A DNA stretch of 64,000 nucleotides from WHSO01 sp050485485 (GTDB lineage Bacteria; Pseudomonadota; Alphaproteobacteria; SMXQ01): positions 54,126-118,125 of the forward strand of contig JBJHBM010000003.1 in NCBI GenBank assembly GCA_050485485.1. The letters run 5' to 3'. The translations under genes and the position numbers were made by a program. The notes under the pieces are model-generated. The model made no database searches, had not been told where the DNA came from, and saw only the letters and a list, made by a program, of their open reading frames with translations. Positions 1 to 9,772 of the stretch are shown here, piece by piece (position 1 is the first letter of the stretch; each line of letters opens with the position of its first letter).

Positions 1-2
1 GC

Positions 3-206
3 GGCATCGAGGACATGGAACTCGCGCGCACCTTCAACTGCGGCATCGGCATGGCCGTGGTGACGGCGCCCGGCGATGCCGCGCGCGTGGCCTCGGCCCT
101 CGCGGACGCCGGCGTGGACGCGCGCCCCGTCGGCGGGATCGCGCGGGCGCCCGGGACCGACCGCGACACCGTCATCGCCGGAACGGACGCGCGATGGCGC
201 GGATGA
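3..206 (+). CDS. purM: PurM C-terminal fragment (AIR synthetase)
   Basis: Only the last 67 or so residues are in the window; the gene enters from the left edge. PurM closes the imidazole ring of formylglycinamidine ribotide with ATP to give aminoimidazole ribotide in de novo purine synthesis. The fragment carries the family's C-terminal ARTFNCGIGM stretch followed by the short beta-rich tail that normally ends PurM. Its stop codon (204-206) lies inside purN, which starts at 194 in another frame, so the two genes overlap by 13 bases and are very likely translationally coupled. No start can be assigned. Confidence 0.9.
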   Translation, partial: GIEDMELARTFNCGIGMAVVTAPGDAARVASALADAGVDARPVGGIARAPGTDRDTVIAGTDARWRG

Positions 207-853
207 AGGCCGGCGTCCTGATCTCCGGGTCGGGCACCAACCTCCAGGCGCTGCTGGACGCCGCCGCCAATCCCGCCTATCCGGTCGGGATCGCGACCGT
301 CATCTCCAACAAGGCCGACGCCTACGGATTGCGCCGCGCGGAAGCCGCGGGCGTTCCCGTCCGCGTCGTGGACCACAAGGGCTACGCCGACCGCGCCGCC
401 TTCGACGCCGCGCTCGATGCGGCGCTGCGCGCGGCCGGCTGCGAAATCGTGTGCCTCGCGGGCTTTATGCGCATCCTGACGGCGGGCTTCGTCGAAGCCT
501 GGCGCGGACGGATGATCAACATCCATCCGTCGCTGCTGCCGGCGTTCCGGGGCCTCGACGCCCAGGGCCAGGCGCTGCGCGCGGGCGTGCGCATCGCGGG
601 CGCCACCGTGCATTTCGTGGTGCCGGAGATGGACGCGGGGCCGATCATCGCCCAGGGGGCGGTTCCGGTGCTGCCCGAGGACGACGCGGGGGCGCTGGCC
701 GCGCGCATCCTCACGGTCGAGCATCGCATCTATCCCCTCGCGCTCCGGCTGGTGGGCGAAGGAAAGGTGCGGATGGAGGGCGCGCACGCGGTGTTCGAAG
801 GGCTTACCCCGCGCGAAGCGGCGGCGCTGCTGTCTCCCGCGCCGGAAATGTGA
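194..853 (+). CDS. purN: Phosphoribosylglycinamide formyltransferase
   Basis: 219 residues, normal size for PurN, which transfers a formyl group from 10-formyl-tetrahydrofolate to GAR in the cytoplasm (third step of purine synthesis). The N-terminal phosphate-binding loop reads ISGSGTNLQAL at residues 10-20. The catalytic set is visible: N109 and H111 in INIHPSLLPAF and D147 in EMDAGP. The ATG at 194 overlaps the end of purM and keeps a family-typical short N-terminus; an alternative ATG lies three codons further in (203). PurM-PurN order is conserved in alphaproteobacteria. Confidence 0.96.
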   Translation: MARMKAGVLISGSGTNLQALLDAAANPAYPVGIATVISNKADAYGLRRAEAAGVPVRVVDHKGYADRAAFDAALDAALRAAGCEIVCLAGFMRILTAGFVEAWRGRMINIHPSLLPAFRGLDAQGQALRAGVRIAGATVHFVVPEMDAGPIIAQGAVPVLPEDDAGALAARILTVEHRIYPLALRLVGEGKVRMEGAHAVFEGLTPREAAALLSPAPEM

Positions 854-871
854 GTCCCGCGCCGGTTGCGC

Positions 872-900
872 TTCACTTTCGCCGCGGTCTTGGCTATAGG
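872..900 (+). promoter_or_regulatory. Possible promoter for the oxidase subunit IV gene
   Basis: TTCACT (872-877) and TATAGG (895-900) are separated by exactly 17 bases in the gap after purN. The implied start is near 907, about 38 bases before the next ATG. The -10 is a fair match in a very GC-rich background and the -35 is weak. This is pattern matching only. Confidence 0.35.
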
Positions 901-944
901 GACACCATAAAGATTCACCCAACCACGATGCGACGGAGGCGACG

Positions 945-1067
945 ATGGCCGATACCGAAGACTACAAGGATCACGTCGAGACGTGGCAGGCCTTCATCAA
1001 GCTGATGACCTGGAGCAGCATCGGCGTGGTCGTGGTGCTGGTGCTGATGGCGCTGTTCCTGCTCTAG
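945..1067 (+). CDS. aa3-type cytochrome c oxidase subunit IV (small)
   Basis: A 40-residue peptide beginning MADTEDYKDHVETWQAF and ending in one hydrophobic membrane helix (about residues 24-40). This is the layout of the small alphaproteobacterial subunit IV of aa3 cytochrome oxidase: a short polar head containing a histidine and a W-x-x-F, then a single transmembrane segment. A good Shine-Dalgarno GGAGG lies at 935-939, five bases before the ATG. The other oxidase subunits are not in this window, so the gene stands alone here, as it does in many relatives. Family identity rests on the head sequence and length; homologues are often annotated only as hypothetical. Confidence 0.75.
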   Translation: MADTEDYKDHVETWQAFIKLMTWSSIGVVVVLVLMALFLL

Positions 1068-1090
1068 TAACGGACCGGCACGAAAAACGG

Positions 1091-1116
1091 GAACGGGGCC
1101 CCGCGGGGCCCCGTTC
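1091..1116 (-). terminator. Rho-independent terminator after ndk
   Basis: A perfect 26-base palindrome: arms of 12 bases (GAACGGGGCCCC and its complement at 1105-1116) around GC. On the minus strand it is followed by a run of five T (complement of AAAAA at 1083-1087), so it should end ndk transcripts. Being symmetrical it may also slow transcripts of the subunit IV gene arriving from the left, though no T-run follows on that side. Confidence 0.8.
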
Positions 1117-1147
1117 GCACGTCTGGATCGACGGGTGGACGGGCCGC

Positions 1148-1570
1148 TCAGCCGACGATCTCGAGCTCGGAGAAGAAGAAGGCAATCTCCTTGGCCGCGT
1201 TCTCGGCCGAATCCGAGCCGTGAACCGAATTGGCCTCGATCGATTCGGCGAAGTCCTTGCGGATGGTGCCGGCATCGGCCTTGGCGGGATCGGTCGCGCC
1301 CATCAGCTCGCGGTTGCGGGCCACCGCGTTCTCCCCTTCCAGCACCTGGACCACCACCGGCCCCGAGACCATGAAGGCGCACAGGTCGTTGAAGAACGGC
1401 CGCGCCTTGTGGACGGCGTAGAACGCCTCGGCCTGCGCGCGGGTGAGCCGGAGGCGCTTCTGGGCGACGATGCGCAGGCCCCCCTGTTCGAAGCGGGCGT
1501 TGACGGCGCCGGTCAGGTTGCGCCGCGTGGCGTCGGGCTTGATGATGGACAGGGTGCGTTCGGTGGCCAT
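1148..1570 (-). CDS. ndk: Nucleoside diphosphate kinase
   Basis: 140 residues, full length for Ndk, which passes the gamma-phosphate of ATP to nucleoside diphosphates through a phosphohistidine. The catalytic histidine is H117 in NSVHGSDS, the N-terminal TLSIIKPDA strand is intact, and the TDPAKADAGTIR loop is present. Gene order holC then ndk on the minus strand follows pepA-holC-ndk synteny of alphaproteobacteria. A strong terminator lies just downstream. Confidence 0.97.
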   Translation of the reverse strand: MATERTLSIIKPDATRRNLTGAVNARFEQGGLRIVAQKRLRLTRAQAEAFYAVHKARPFFNDLCAFMVSGPVVVQVLEGENAVARNRELMGATDPAKADAGTIRKDFAESIEANSVHGSDSAENAAKEIAFFFSELEIVG

Positions 1571-1648
1571 GGTCGCGTGCTCCTTCGGTTGCGCGCGGCC
1601 TTATAGACGGATCGGGCGGACGGGGCAAGGGCACCCGGCACCGTTTTC

Positions 1649-2113
1649 CTACAGCTCCTGCTTCTCCCAGCCGCCGCCGGCGCCCTGGCGCCAGTAGGCG
1701 AGCCCCAGCCCCTTCGCCTTGCAGTCGGCCCAGCGTGCGCGCGCGGCGGCGAGCGCGTCCGGGTCGCGCCCGTCGAACAGCACGAGGCAGCGCTCGTAGT
1801 CGCCGAGACGGTCCGATTGCGCGCCGTCGGCCAGCACCAGCACGGCGGCGCCGTTGGGATTGTCGTCGCCGCCGGTGAGCCAGACCGGCTGGTCGGCGCC
1901 ATTGCCGTCGCGCGCCGATCCGTGAGGCAGGAAGGAGCCCTGCTCGTAGGCCCAGAGCGCGGCGTTCAGGGTCTCGACCCGCTCCTCGGAGCCGAGCTTG
2001 ACCACCGCGCGGTAGCCGGCCGCCAGGACCTTTTCCAGCAGCTTCGGCAGGACCGTCTCGAGACCCGAGCGCTCGAGGTGGTAGAACGCCACGTCCGTCG
2101 TCCCGGAAGCCAT
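1649..2113 (-). CDS. holC: DNA polymerase III chi subunit
   Basis: 154 residues from the ATG at 2113. HolC (chi) joins the clamp-loader complex to SSB at the replication fork. The N-terminus TDVAFYHLERSGLETVLPKL and the internal LPHG, P-x-W-L and LVLFDG segments follow the family; the length is typical of alphaproteobacterial HolC. An open frame continues upstream through pepA, but it has GC-shadow composition, and the ATG 13 bases after the pepA stop gives the expected start. It is co-directional with pepA and ndk. Confidence 0.9.
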   Translation of the reverse strand: MASGTTDVAFYHLERSGLETVLPKLLEKVLAAGYRAVVKLGSEERVETLNAALWAYEQGSFLPHGSARDGNGADQPVWLTGGDDNPNGAAVLVLADGAQSDRLGDYERCLVLFDGRDPDALAAARARWADCKAKGLGLAYWRQGAGGGWEKQEL

Positions 2114-2126
2114 CGGCGCGGCGCCC

Positions 2127-3656
<1,530 letters not shown>

Positions 3657-3830
3657 GGGGCTGGCTCCTTGGCGGGACGGTCGGGAACGGACGGACGGCG
3701 GGGGACGGGCACGCGGCCCGGCGAAGTGTAGCCCCCCCGCCCGGCGGATGCCAATCCCCCCGGCGGCGGGGCGCGGCGCGAATCCCGTAGTTTTCCTTGC
3801 GTTTGGGATAGCGGCGCGACTCGCCGTGGA

Positions 3831-3836
3831 TATAAT
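3831..3836 (+). promoter_or_regulatory. Consensus -10 box abutting lptF start
   Basis: A perfect TATAAT in a GC-rich background ends 7 bases before the ATG at 3844. A start site at the usual distance would fall at or next to that ATG, giving a leaderless message. No good -35 was found at 16-18 bases (TTGGGA at 3803-3808 is 22 bases away). No Shine-Dalgarno precedes either candidate ATG. Confidence 0.5.
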
Positions 3837-3843
3837 GGCGCCG

Positions 3844-4974
3844 ATGAATCGGACCTTCCGTTATATCTTCCGCCAGCAGCTGTGGCCGCTCGCCCTCGCG
3901 GTCTTGGTGATCGCCGGCATCGTCTGGATGTCCCAGTCGCTCCGTTTCGTCGAGCTGGTGCTGAACCGGGGCCTGCCAACGTGGACGCTGTTCGAGCTGG
4001 CAGGGCTGGTGCTGCCGATGTTCACCTCGGTGTTCCTGCCGATCGTGCTGTTCGGCACGGTGCTGTTCGCCTACGCGCGCATGATCATGGACAGCGAGAT
4101 GGTGATCTGGCGCTCGTGCGGGCTGAGTCCGCTCGCGCTGTCGCGGCCGGCGCTGGCGCTGGCGGGGATCGTGATGCTGACGTGCTATGCGCTCAACATC
4201 TACTACATGCCGGCGGCCTATCGGCACTTCAAGGACCTGCAGCACGCGATCCGCAGCAACTATTCTCAGGTGCTGCTGCGCGAGGGCACCTTCAACGAGC
4301 TGGGCGGGGGGCTCACCGTCTACGTGCGCGAGCGCACCCCGGCGGGCGAGCTGCTCGGCATCTTCATCCACGACCGGCGCGCCGGCGCCAATCCCGTCAC
4401 CATGATGGCGGAACAGGGCGCCCTGGTGCAGACCGAGGAAGGCCCGCGCGTCGTCATGCTCAACGGCAACCGCCAGAGCGTGCCGCGCGGCGGCGGCGAC
4501 CTGTCGATCCTCTATTTCGACCGCTACACGCTCGACCTCACGCCGGACGGCGAGGCCGGTGGCCCGCGCTGGCGCGAACCGCGCGAGCGCTACCTGCACG
4601 AGCTGTTCCGCCTCGACACCGAAGGCCCCCACGCCATCGACGACCAGCGCAACCGGCTCAAGCTCTATGCCGAAGGCCACCAGCGCATCGTCTCGCCGTG
4701 GCTCGCCCCGGCGTTCGTTCTGATCGCGCTGGCCGCGCTGCTGACCGGGGAGTTTAGCCGCCGCGGCCAGGGCCGTCGCATCGTGATCGCCTCGGTGGCG
4801 GTGGTGCTGGTGCAGTCCGCCAGCGTGAGCCTGCACAGCCTCGCCGGCAGCAGCCCCGTCTTCGTGCCGGTGATGTACCTGCTTCCCCTCACCGTCATCG
4901 CCGCCTGTCTGTGGCTGCTGGTCCGCCAGAAGCGGCCGCGGACCACGGCGCGCGAGCTCATCGCGCGGGTCTAG
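3844..4974 (+). CDS. lptF: LPS export permease LptF
   Basis: 376 residues. LptF pairs with LptG as the inner-membrane permease of the LptB2FG transporter that extracts lipopolysaccharide. Three N-terminal membrane helices (about residues 15-120), a periplasmic beta-jellyroll (FNELGGGLTVYVRER to FDRYTLDL), then three C-terminal helices give the family layout. ATG 3844 (MNRTFRYIFRQQLW) is preferred because family members begin with a short basic segment before the first helix; ATG 3835 would add three residues. It is followed by lptG after 9 bases. A TATAAT box immediately upstream suggests leaderless initiation. Confidence 0.94.
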   Translation: MNRTFRYIFRQQLWPLALAVLVIAGIVWMSQSLRFVELVLNRGLPTWTLFELAGLVLPMFTSVFLPIVLFGTVLFAYARMIMDSEMVIWRSCGLSPLALSRPALALAGIVMLTCYALNIYYMPAAYRHFKDLQHAIRSNYSQVLLREGTFNELGGGLTVYVRERTPAGELLGIFIHDRRAGANPVTMMAEQGALVQTEEGPRVVMLNGNRQSVPRGGGDLSILYFDRYTLDLTPDGEAGGPRWREPRERYLHELFRLDTEGPHAIDDQRNRLKLYAEGHQRIVSPWLAPAFVLIALAALLTGEFSRRGQGRRIVIASVAVVLVQSASVSLHSLAGSSPVFVPVMYLLPLTVIAACLWLLVRQKRPRTTARELIARV

Positions 4975-4983
4975 GCGGCATCC

Positions 4984-6093
4984 ATGGCGACGGCGACGGC
5001 ACGACTCTCCCCGACCCTCTCGATCTACATCGGGCGACGCTTCCTCGGCGGGTTCCTGCTGATCCTGGCCGCCATCACGGGCATCGTGTTCCTGATCGAC
5101 ATCGTGGAGCTTCTGCGGCGCAGCGCGGGCCGCGACGACGTCACCTTCGCGCTGGTGATCGAGCTCGCGGCCCTCAAGGTGCCCAACAAGATCGAGCGCA
5201 TCGTGCCGTTCGCGATCCTGTTCGGCGGCATGCACGCCTTCTGGCGCCTGACCCGCACCAGCGAGCTGGTGGTGGCGCGCGCCTCCGGCGTCTCCGCCTG
5301 GCAGTTCCTGCTGCCCGCCGTAATCGCCGCGCTTGCGGTGGGCGTGTTCATCAACGCCGTCGTCAACCCTCTGGCGGCGAGCTGCCTGCTGCGCTTCGAG
5401 CAGCTCGAGAGCAAGCTGCTCAAGGGCCGCGACGACCTGCTCTCGGTTTCGGAGAGCGGCCTGTGGCTGCGCCAGGCGGATGCCGGCGGCCAGTCGGTGA
5501 TCCACGCGCTCCGGCTCGATTCGGCGGAAATGGCGCTCGCCGGCGTGACGGTCTACCTGTTCGACCGCGACGGCCGCTTCCGCCAGCGCCTCGACGCCGA
5601 CGAGGCCCGCCTCGAGACAGGCGCGTGGAGGCTGGAGAACGTGCTCGTCACCGCGCCCGACACGCCGTCGCGCGAACAGGCGGGATACCTGCTGCCGACC
5701 GAATGGACCGCGGCCAAGATCCAGGACAGCTTCTCGCCGCCCGAGACGATGTCTTTCTGGCGCCTGCCCGGCTTCATCGCGCTTCTCGAGAAGGCGGGTT
5801 TCACCGCGACGCGCCACCGCGTCCACTGGTACGCGATGCTGGCGATGCCGGCGATGCTCGGCGCCATGGTGCTGATCGCCGCGACCTTCTCCCTTCGGAT
5901 GGCGCGGCGCGGCGGCGTCGCGCCGCTGATCGGCGCGGGCGTGGTGTTCAGCTTCTTCATCTTCTTCATGTCGGACATCGTCACCGCCATGGGCCTGTCG
6001 GCGGCGATCCCGCCGGTGCTGGCCGCGCTCACGCCGGCCACCGTGACCATCCTGATCGGGGTCTCGATCCTGTTGCACATAGAGGACGGCTGA
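4984..6093 (+). CDS. lptG: LPS export permease LptG
   Basis: 369 residues with the same architecture as its neighbour: helices at about 20-120, a periplasmic beta-rich middle (LWLRQADAGGQSVIHALRLD onward), and three helices to the C-terminus. The N-terminal SIYIGRRFLGGFLLI and the segment VPNKIERIVPFAILFG match LptG rather than LptF. It works with LptF and cytosolic LptB to push LPS along the Lpt bridge to LptD, encoded 3 bases downstream, so permease and outer-membrane translocon are co-expressed. Confidence 0.94.
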   Translation: MATATARLSPTLSIYIGRRFLGGFLLILAAITGIVFLIDIVELLRRSAGRDDVTFALVIELAALKVPNKIERIVPFAILFGGMHAFWRLTRTSELVVARASGVSAWQFLLPAVIAALAVGVFINAVVNPLAASCLLRFEQLESKLLKGRDDLLSVSESGLWLRQADAGGQSVIHALRLDSAEMALAGVTVYLFDRDGRFRQRLDADEARLETGAWRLENVLVTAPDTPSREQAGYLLPTEWTAAKIQDSFSPPETMSFWRLPGFIALLEKAGFTATRHRVHWYAMLAMPAMLGAMVLIAATFSLRMARRGGVAPLIGAGVVFSFFIFFMSDIVTAMGLSAAIPPVLAALTPATVTILIGVSILLHIEDG

Positions 6094-6096
6094 GCG

Positions 6097-8322
6097 ATGG
6101 CGGGGGGGACAGCGGGGGCCGTCGCCGGGCGGCTCGGCCGGGCGCTCGCAGCCTGTGCCGCGGCCCTGCTGCTGGCGGCGGGCATCATAGGGGCCGGCGG
6201 CGGCGCGGCGCGCGCCCAGGAGGCCGCGCCGACACCCGGAGAAACGGCGCCCGGGGAAACGACGCCCTACGTCCTGCTGCGCGCCGACGAAGTGATCTAC
6301 GACGAGAAGGCGCGGCTCACCACCGCGATCGGGGCGGTCGAGATCGCCCACGGCGCCCAGGTCCTGCGCGCCGACCGCGTGACCTACGACGAGACCCGCG
6401 ACCTCGTCACCGCGACCGGCAACGTGGTCGTGCTGCAGCCGACCGGCGAGGTCCTGTTCGCCGACCGGGCCGAGTTCACCGACGGCCTGAAGGACGGCGT
6501 GGTCGAGGGCTTCCGCATGCTGCTGACCGACGACTCGCGCCTCGCCGCGGCCGGCGGGACGCGCACCGGCGGCGTCGTCACCACCCTCAACCGGGCGGTC
6601 TATTCACCGTGCGAGCTGTGCAAGGACGATCCCGAGCGTGCGCCGCTATGGCGCGTGCGCGCGGTGCGCGTGATCCACGATTCCGACAAGAAGGACGTCG
6701 AGTACCAGGACGCCTTCCTGGAGATGTTCGGGATTCCGGTGTTCTATACGCCCTACCTCTCCCATCCCGATCCTTCGGTGAAGCGGCGGACCGGCTTCCT
6801 CGCCCCGAGCTACGGCAGCAATTCCGACTTCGGCTTCGTCCTCAAGACCCCGTTCTTCTGGGAGATCGCGCCCAACGAGGACGTGACCGTCACGCCCCAC
6901 TTCATGAGCGACGAAGCCGACGTGCTCGAGGCCAACTACCGCCGACGCTTCGCCAACGGCGAGGTCGAGCTCGACGGCAGCATCACCCAGCCCGACCGGC
7001 GCGACCGCCCCGGCACCCATACCCGCGGACATCTGTTCGCGAAGGGACGCTTCGACCACGACGATATCTGGCGCACCAGGTTCCAGCTCCAGCATTCGAG
7101 CGACGACACCTACCTGCGGCGCTACGGCTTTCCCATGGAGAACGAGCGCGCCCTCACCAGCACCTTCACCACCGAAGGCTTCCATGGGCGCAACTACGCC
7201 CAGATCTCGGGCTACAGCTTCCAGGGGCTGCGCGAGACCGACGATCCGGGCCAGAGCCCGTTGGTGCTGCCGTACGCCAGCTACACCTACACTTCGCGGC
7301 CGTTCGCCGACGGCAGCTACCTCACCTCCGATTCGAGCCTGCTCCTGATCACCCGCGGCGAAGGCACCGACAGCCGCCGGCTCTCGCTCAACAACGGCTG
7401 GCACCTGCCCTACACCGCCTCGAGCGGGGAGATGTACCGGCTGTCGGCGACGCTGCAGACCGATCTCTATTCGGCCAGCAAGGTGGCGACCGCCACCGGC
7501 ACCGACAGCGGCGTGACCGGCCGCGTGTTCCCGCAGATCATGGGCGAATGGCGCTATCCGCTGGTGCGCGCCGACGCCAACGCCACCCAAATCGTCGAGC
7601 CGCGCGCCGCCGTCATCCTCGCGCCCAACGGTGGCAATCCCGAGCTGATTCCGAACGAGGACAGCAGCAACGTCGAGTTCGATCATACCAACCTGTTCTC
7701 CATGAACCGCTTCGGCGGCATCGACCGCGTCGAAAACGGCACCCGTTTCGTCTACGGCGTGAACTGGAGCCTCTACGGTCCCGAGGGGGGCTCGGTGGAA
7801 ACCTTCCTGGGACAGAGCTACCGCCTGCGCCGGCAGGCGGATTTCGGTCCCGCCTCGGGGCTCGAGGACCGGCTTTCCGACATCGTCGGCCAAGTGCGCG
7901 CGTCACCCGGCAGCTGGATCGACCTGCTCTACCGGTTCCGCTACGACCCCGACACCAATACCGCGCGGCGCAGCGAAGCGCAGATGACCGTCGGCCCCAG
8001 AGACTTCAAGCTCGGCATCAACTATCTGTTCCTGGACGAAAGCGGCCAAGGGGTCGAGTTCGGCGACCGCGAGGAGTTGCTCCTCAGCTTCTGGACCCGG
8101 ATCAGCCAATACTGGAGCGCCACCGGCCACACCCGCAGGAATCTCGCCCAGGGCGGCGGCACGCTGGACCAGCGGCTGGCGCTGATCTACGAGGACGAAT
8201 GCTTCATCTTCAGCATCGTCGGCACCCGCAACTTCACCGAGGACCGCGACGTGCGGCCGACGGACAGCCTCATGTTCCAGCTGGTTTTCCGCAATCTCGG
8301 CGAATTCTCCGCCTCCCGTTGA
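6097..8322 (+). CDS. lptD: LPS assembly outer membrane protein LptD
   Basis: 741 residues. A hydrophobic signal segment (about 10-40, ending ARAQ) leads to an OstA/LptA-like jellyroll (VLLRADEVIYDEKARLTT, about 55-170) and a large beta-barrel domain to the end. LptD inserts LPS into the outer leaflet with lipoprotein LptE, not found in this window. Three cysteines remain in the mature part: C172 and C175 as CELC, and C702. This differs from the four-cysteine layout known from E. coli and is discussed as a finding. Short spacing to lptG and 70 bases to surA place it in one envelope operon. Confidence 0.93.
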   Translation: MAGGTAGAVAGRLGRALAACAAALLLAAGIIGAGGGAARAQEAAPTPGETAPGETTPYVLLRADEVIYDEKARLTTAIGAVEIAHGAQVLRADRVTYDETRDLVTATGNVVVLQPTGEVLFADRAEFTDGLKDGVVEGFRMLLTDDSRLAAAGGTRTGGVVTTLNRAVYSPCELCKDDPERAPLWRVRAVRVIHDSDKKDVEYQDAFLEMFGIPVFYTPYLSHPDPSVKRRTGFLAPSYGSNSDFGFVLKTPFFWEIAPNEDVTVTPHFMSDEADVLEANYRRRFANGEVELDGSITQPDRRDRPGTHTRGHLFAKGRFDHDDIWRTRFQLQHSSDDTYLRRYGFPMENERALTSTFTTEGFHGRNYAQISGYSFQGLRETDDPGQSPLVLPYASYTYTSRPFADGSYLTSDSSLLLITRGEGTDSRRLSLNNGWHLPYTASSGEMYRLSATLQTDLYSASKVATATGTDSGVTGRVFPQIMGEWRYPLVRADANATQIVEPRAAVILAPNGGNPELIPNEDSSNVEFDHTNLFSMNRFGGIDRVENGTRFVYGVNWSLYGPEGGSVETFLGQSYRLRRQADFGPASGLEDRLSDIVGQVRASPGSWIDLLYRFRYDPDTNTARRSEAQMTVGPRDFKLGINYLFLDESGQGVEFGDREELLLSFWTRISQYWSATGHTRRNLAQGGGTLDQRLALIYEDECFIFSIVGTRNFTEDRDVRPTDSLMFQLVFRNLGEFSASR

Positions 8323-8392
8323 AACCCGGCCGCCCTGCCCTGTATCCTTTGGCCCGACGGCACCGGCCGCCCCGGCGCCGCCCAGGAGACCC

Positions 8393-9718
8393 ATGAACGT
8401 GGACCGCACCCGCACCGTTTCCCCTGCCCCCTTCCGCCGCGCCTCGGCCGTGCTCGCATCGTGCGCGCTCGCGGCCTGGCTCGCCGCCGGGCTCCCGGGC
8501 GGCCTCGATGGCCGTGCCGCATCGGCTCAGCAGGCGAGCGGCATCGCCGCCGTCGTCAACGACGAGGTCGTCACCTCCTACGACCTCCAGCAGCGCCTCG
8601 ACCTCATCATCCGCTCATCGTCCCTGCCCGACACGGCCCAGCTGCGACGCGAGCTGACGCCGCGCGTGGTGAACAGCCTGGTCGAGGAAACCCTGCAGCT
8701 GCAGGAGGCGCGGCGCCTCAACATCCGCGTCGCCCGGAAGGAGGTCGACGGCGCCCTTGCCCTGCTCGAGCGCCAGAACCGGATGCCCCCGGGCGGCCTC
8801 GACGCGTTCCTCAAGGCCGAACGGATAGACCGGCGCACGCTCATCCAGCAGATCGAAGCCAATCTCGCCTGGACCGACGTGATACGCCAGCGCTTCCTGC
8901 ACACCATCGCCATCACGGACGAGGAGATCGACCGCACCGTCGAGCGCATCAAGGACAATGCCGACGATCCTCGCCTGCTGCTCGCGGAAATCTTCGTCGC
9001 CGTCGACAGCCCCCGCGACGAGGCCGAGGCGCGCAACAATGCCACGCGCATCTTCGATCAGCTGCGCGACGGCGCGAGCTTCCCGCAGCTCGCCCGCCAG
9101 TTTTCCCAATCCTCCTCCGCGGAACGCGGGGGCGATCTCGGCTGGATCGTCCCCGCCGAGCTCGAGCCCGAAGTCCAAAAGGCGGTCAAGGACCTGCCGC
9201 GCAATGCCGTGACGGAGCCGATCCGCACAGCTTCCGGCTATTACATCGTGGCGCTGCGCGACCGCCGCGAGCCGTCGTCGCGCGGCGGCGGCGACACCGT
9301 GGTTTCGTTGCGCCAGGTGGTGCTTCCCGCCGCCGGTGCGGGCGGCGGCGGCCGGTCCCAGCAGGAGCTTGCCGACACCATCCGGCAATCGGTGCGCGGC
9401 TGCGAGGATTTCCTCGGGATCACCAAGGAGCTCGGCGCAGAGATGTCGGGCGACCTCGGGCGCCTCAAGCTGTCGGAGCTTCCGCCCGAGGTGCGCAAGG
9501 TCGTCGCCGGCCTGGATATCGGCGTGCCGTCGCCACCGCTCGCGGCCGACGACAGCGTCCGCATCCTGATGGTGTGCGACCGCCAGGAGCCGACCCTCAA
9601 CCTGCCGAGCCGCGACGAGGTCCGCCAGCGTCTCGTGATCCAACGCCTCGAGGTGCGGGCGCGGCGCTACATGCGCGAGTTGCGCGATGCCGCGTTCCTC
9701 GACATCCGCGCGTCCTGA
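8393..9718 (+). CDS. surA: Periplasmic chaperone / peptidyl-prolyl isomerase SurA
   Basis: 441 residues with a long signal peptide (hydrophobic to about residue 38, cleavage near AASAQQ). The N-terminal chaperone helix region starts IAAVVNDEVVTSYDLQQRL, then one parvulin domain (about 190-292, with RGGDLGWIVP and TASGYYIVALRDRR), then a C-terminal chaperone segment. SurA escorts outer membrane proteins, including LptD, to the Bam complex. Only one clear parvulin domain is visible, against two in E. coli; single-domain forms are common in alphaproteobacteria. The location directly after lptD is conserved. Confidence 0.92.
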   Translation: MNVDRTRTVSPAPFRRASAVLASCALAAWLAAGLPGGLDGRAASAQQASGIAAVVNDEVVTSYDLQQRLDLIIRSSSLPDTAQLRRELTPRVVNSLVEETLQLQEARRLNIRVARKEVDGALALLERQNRMPPGGLDAFLKAERIDRRTLIQQIEANLAWTDVIRQRFLHTIAITDEEIDRTVERIKDNADDPRLLLAEIFVAVDSPRDEAEARNNATRIFDQLRDGASFPQLARQFSQSSSAERGGDLGWIVPAELEPEVQKAVKDLPRNAVTEPIRTASGYYIVALRDRREPSSRGGGDTVVSLRQVVLPAAGAGGGGRSQQELADTIRQSVRGCEDFLGITKELGAEMSGDLGRLKLSELPPEVRKVVAGLDIGVPSPPLAADDSVRILMVCDRQEPTLNLPSRDEVRQRLVIQRLEVRARRYMRELRDAAFLDIRAS

Positions 9719-9772
9719 ACGGGCTCGCGCCGGGCGCGGCGCCGCAAGGTTCCGGGAAAGGAAGACGACGCG

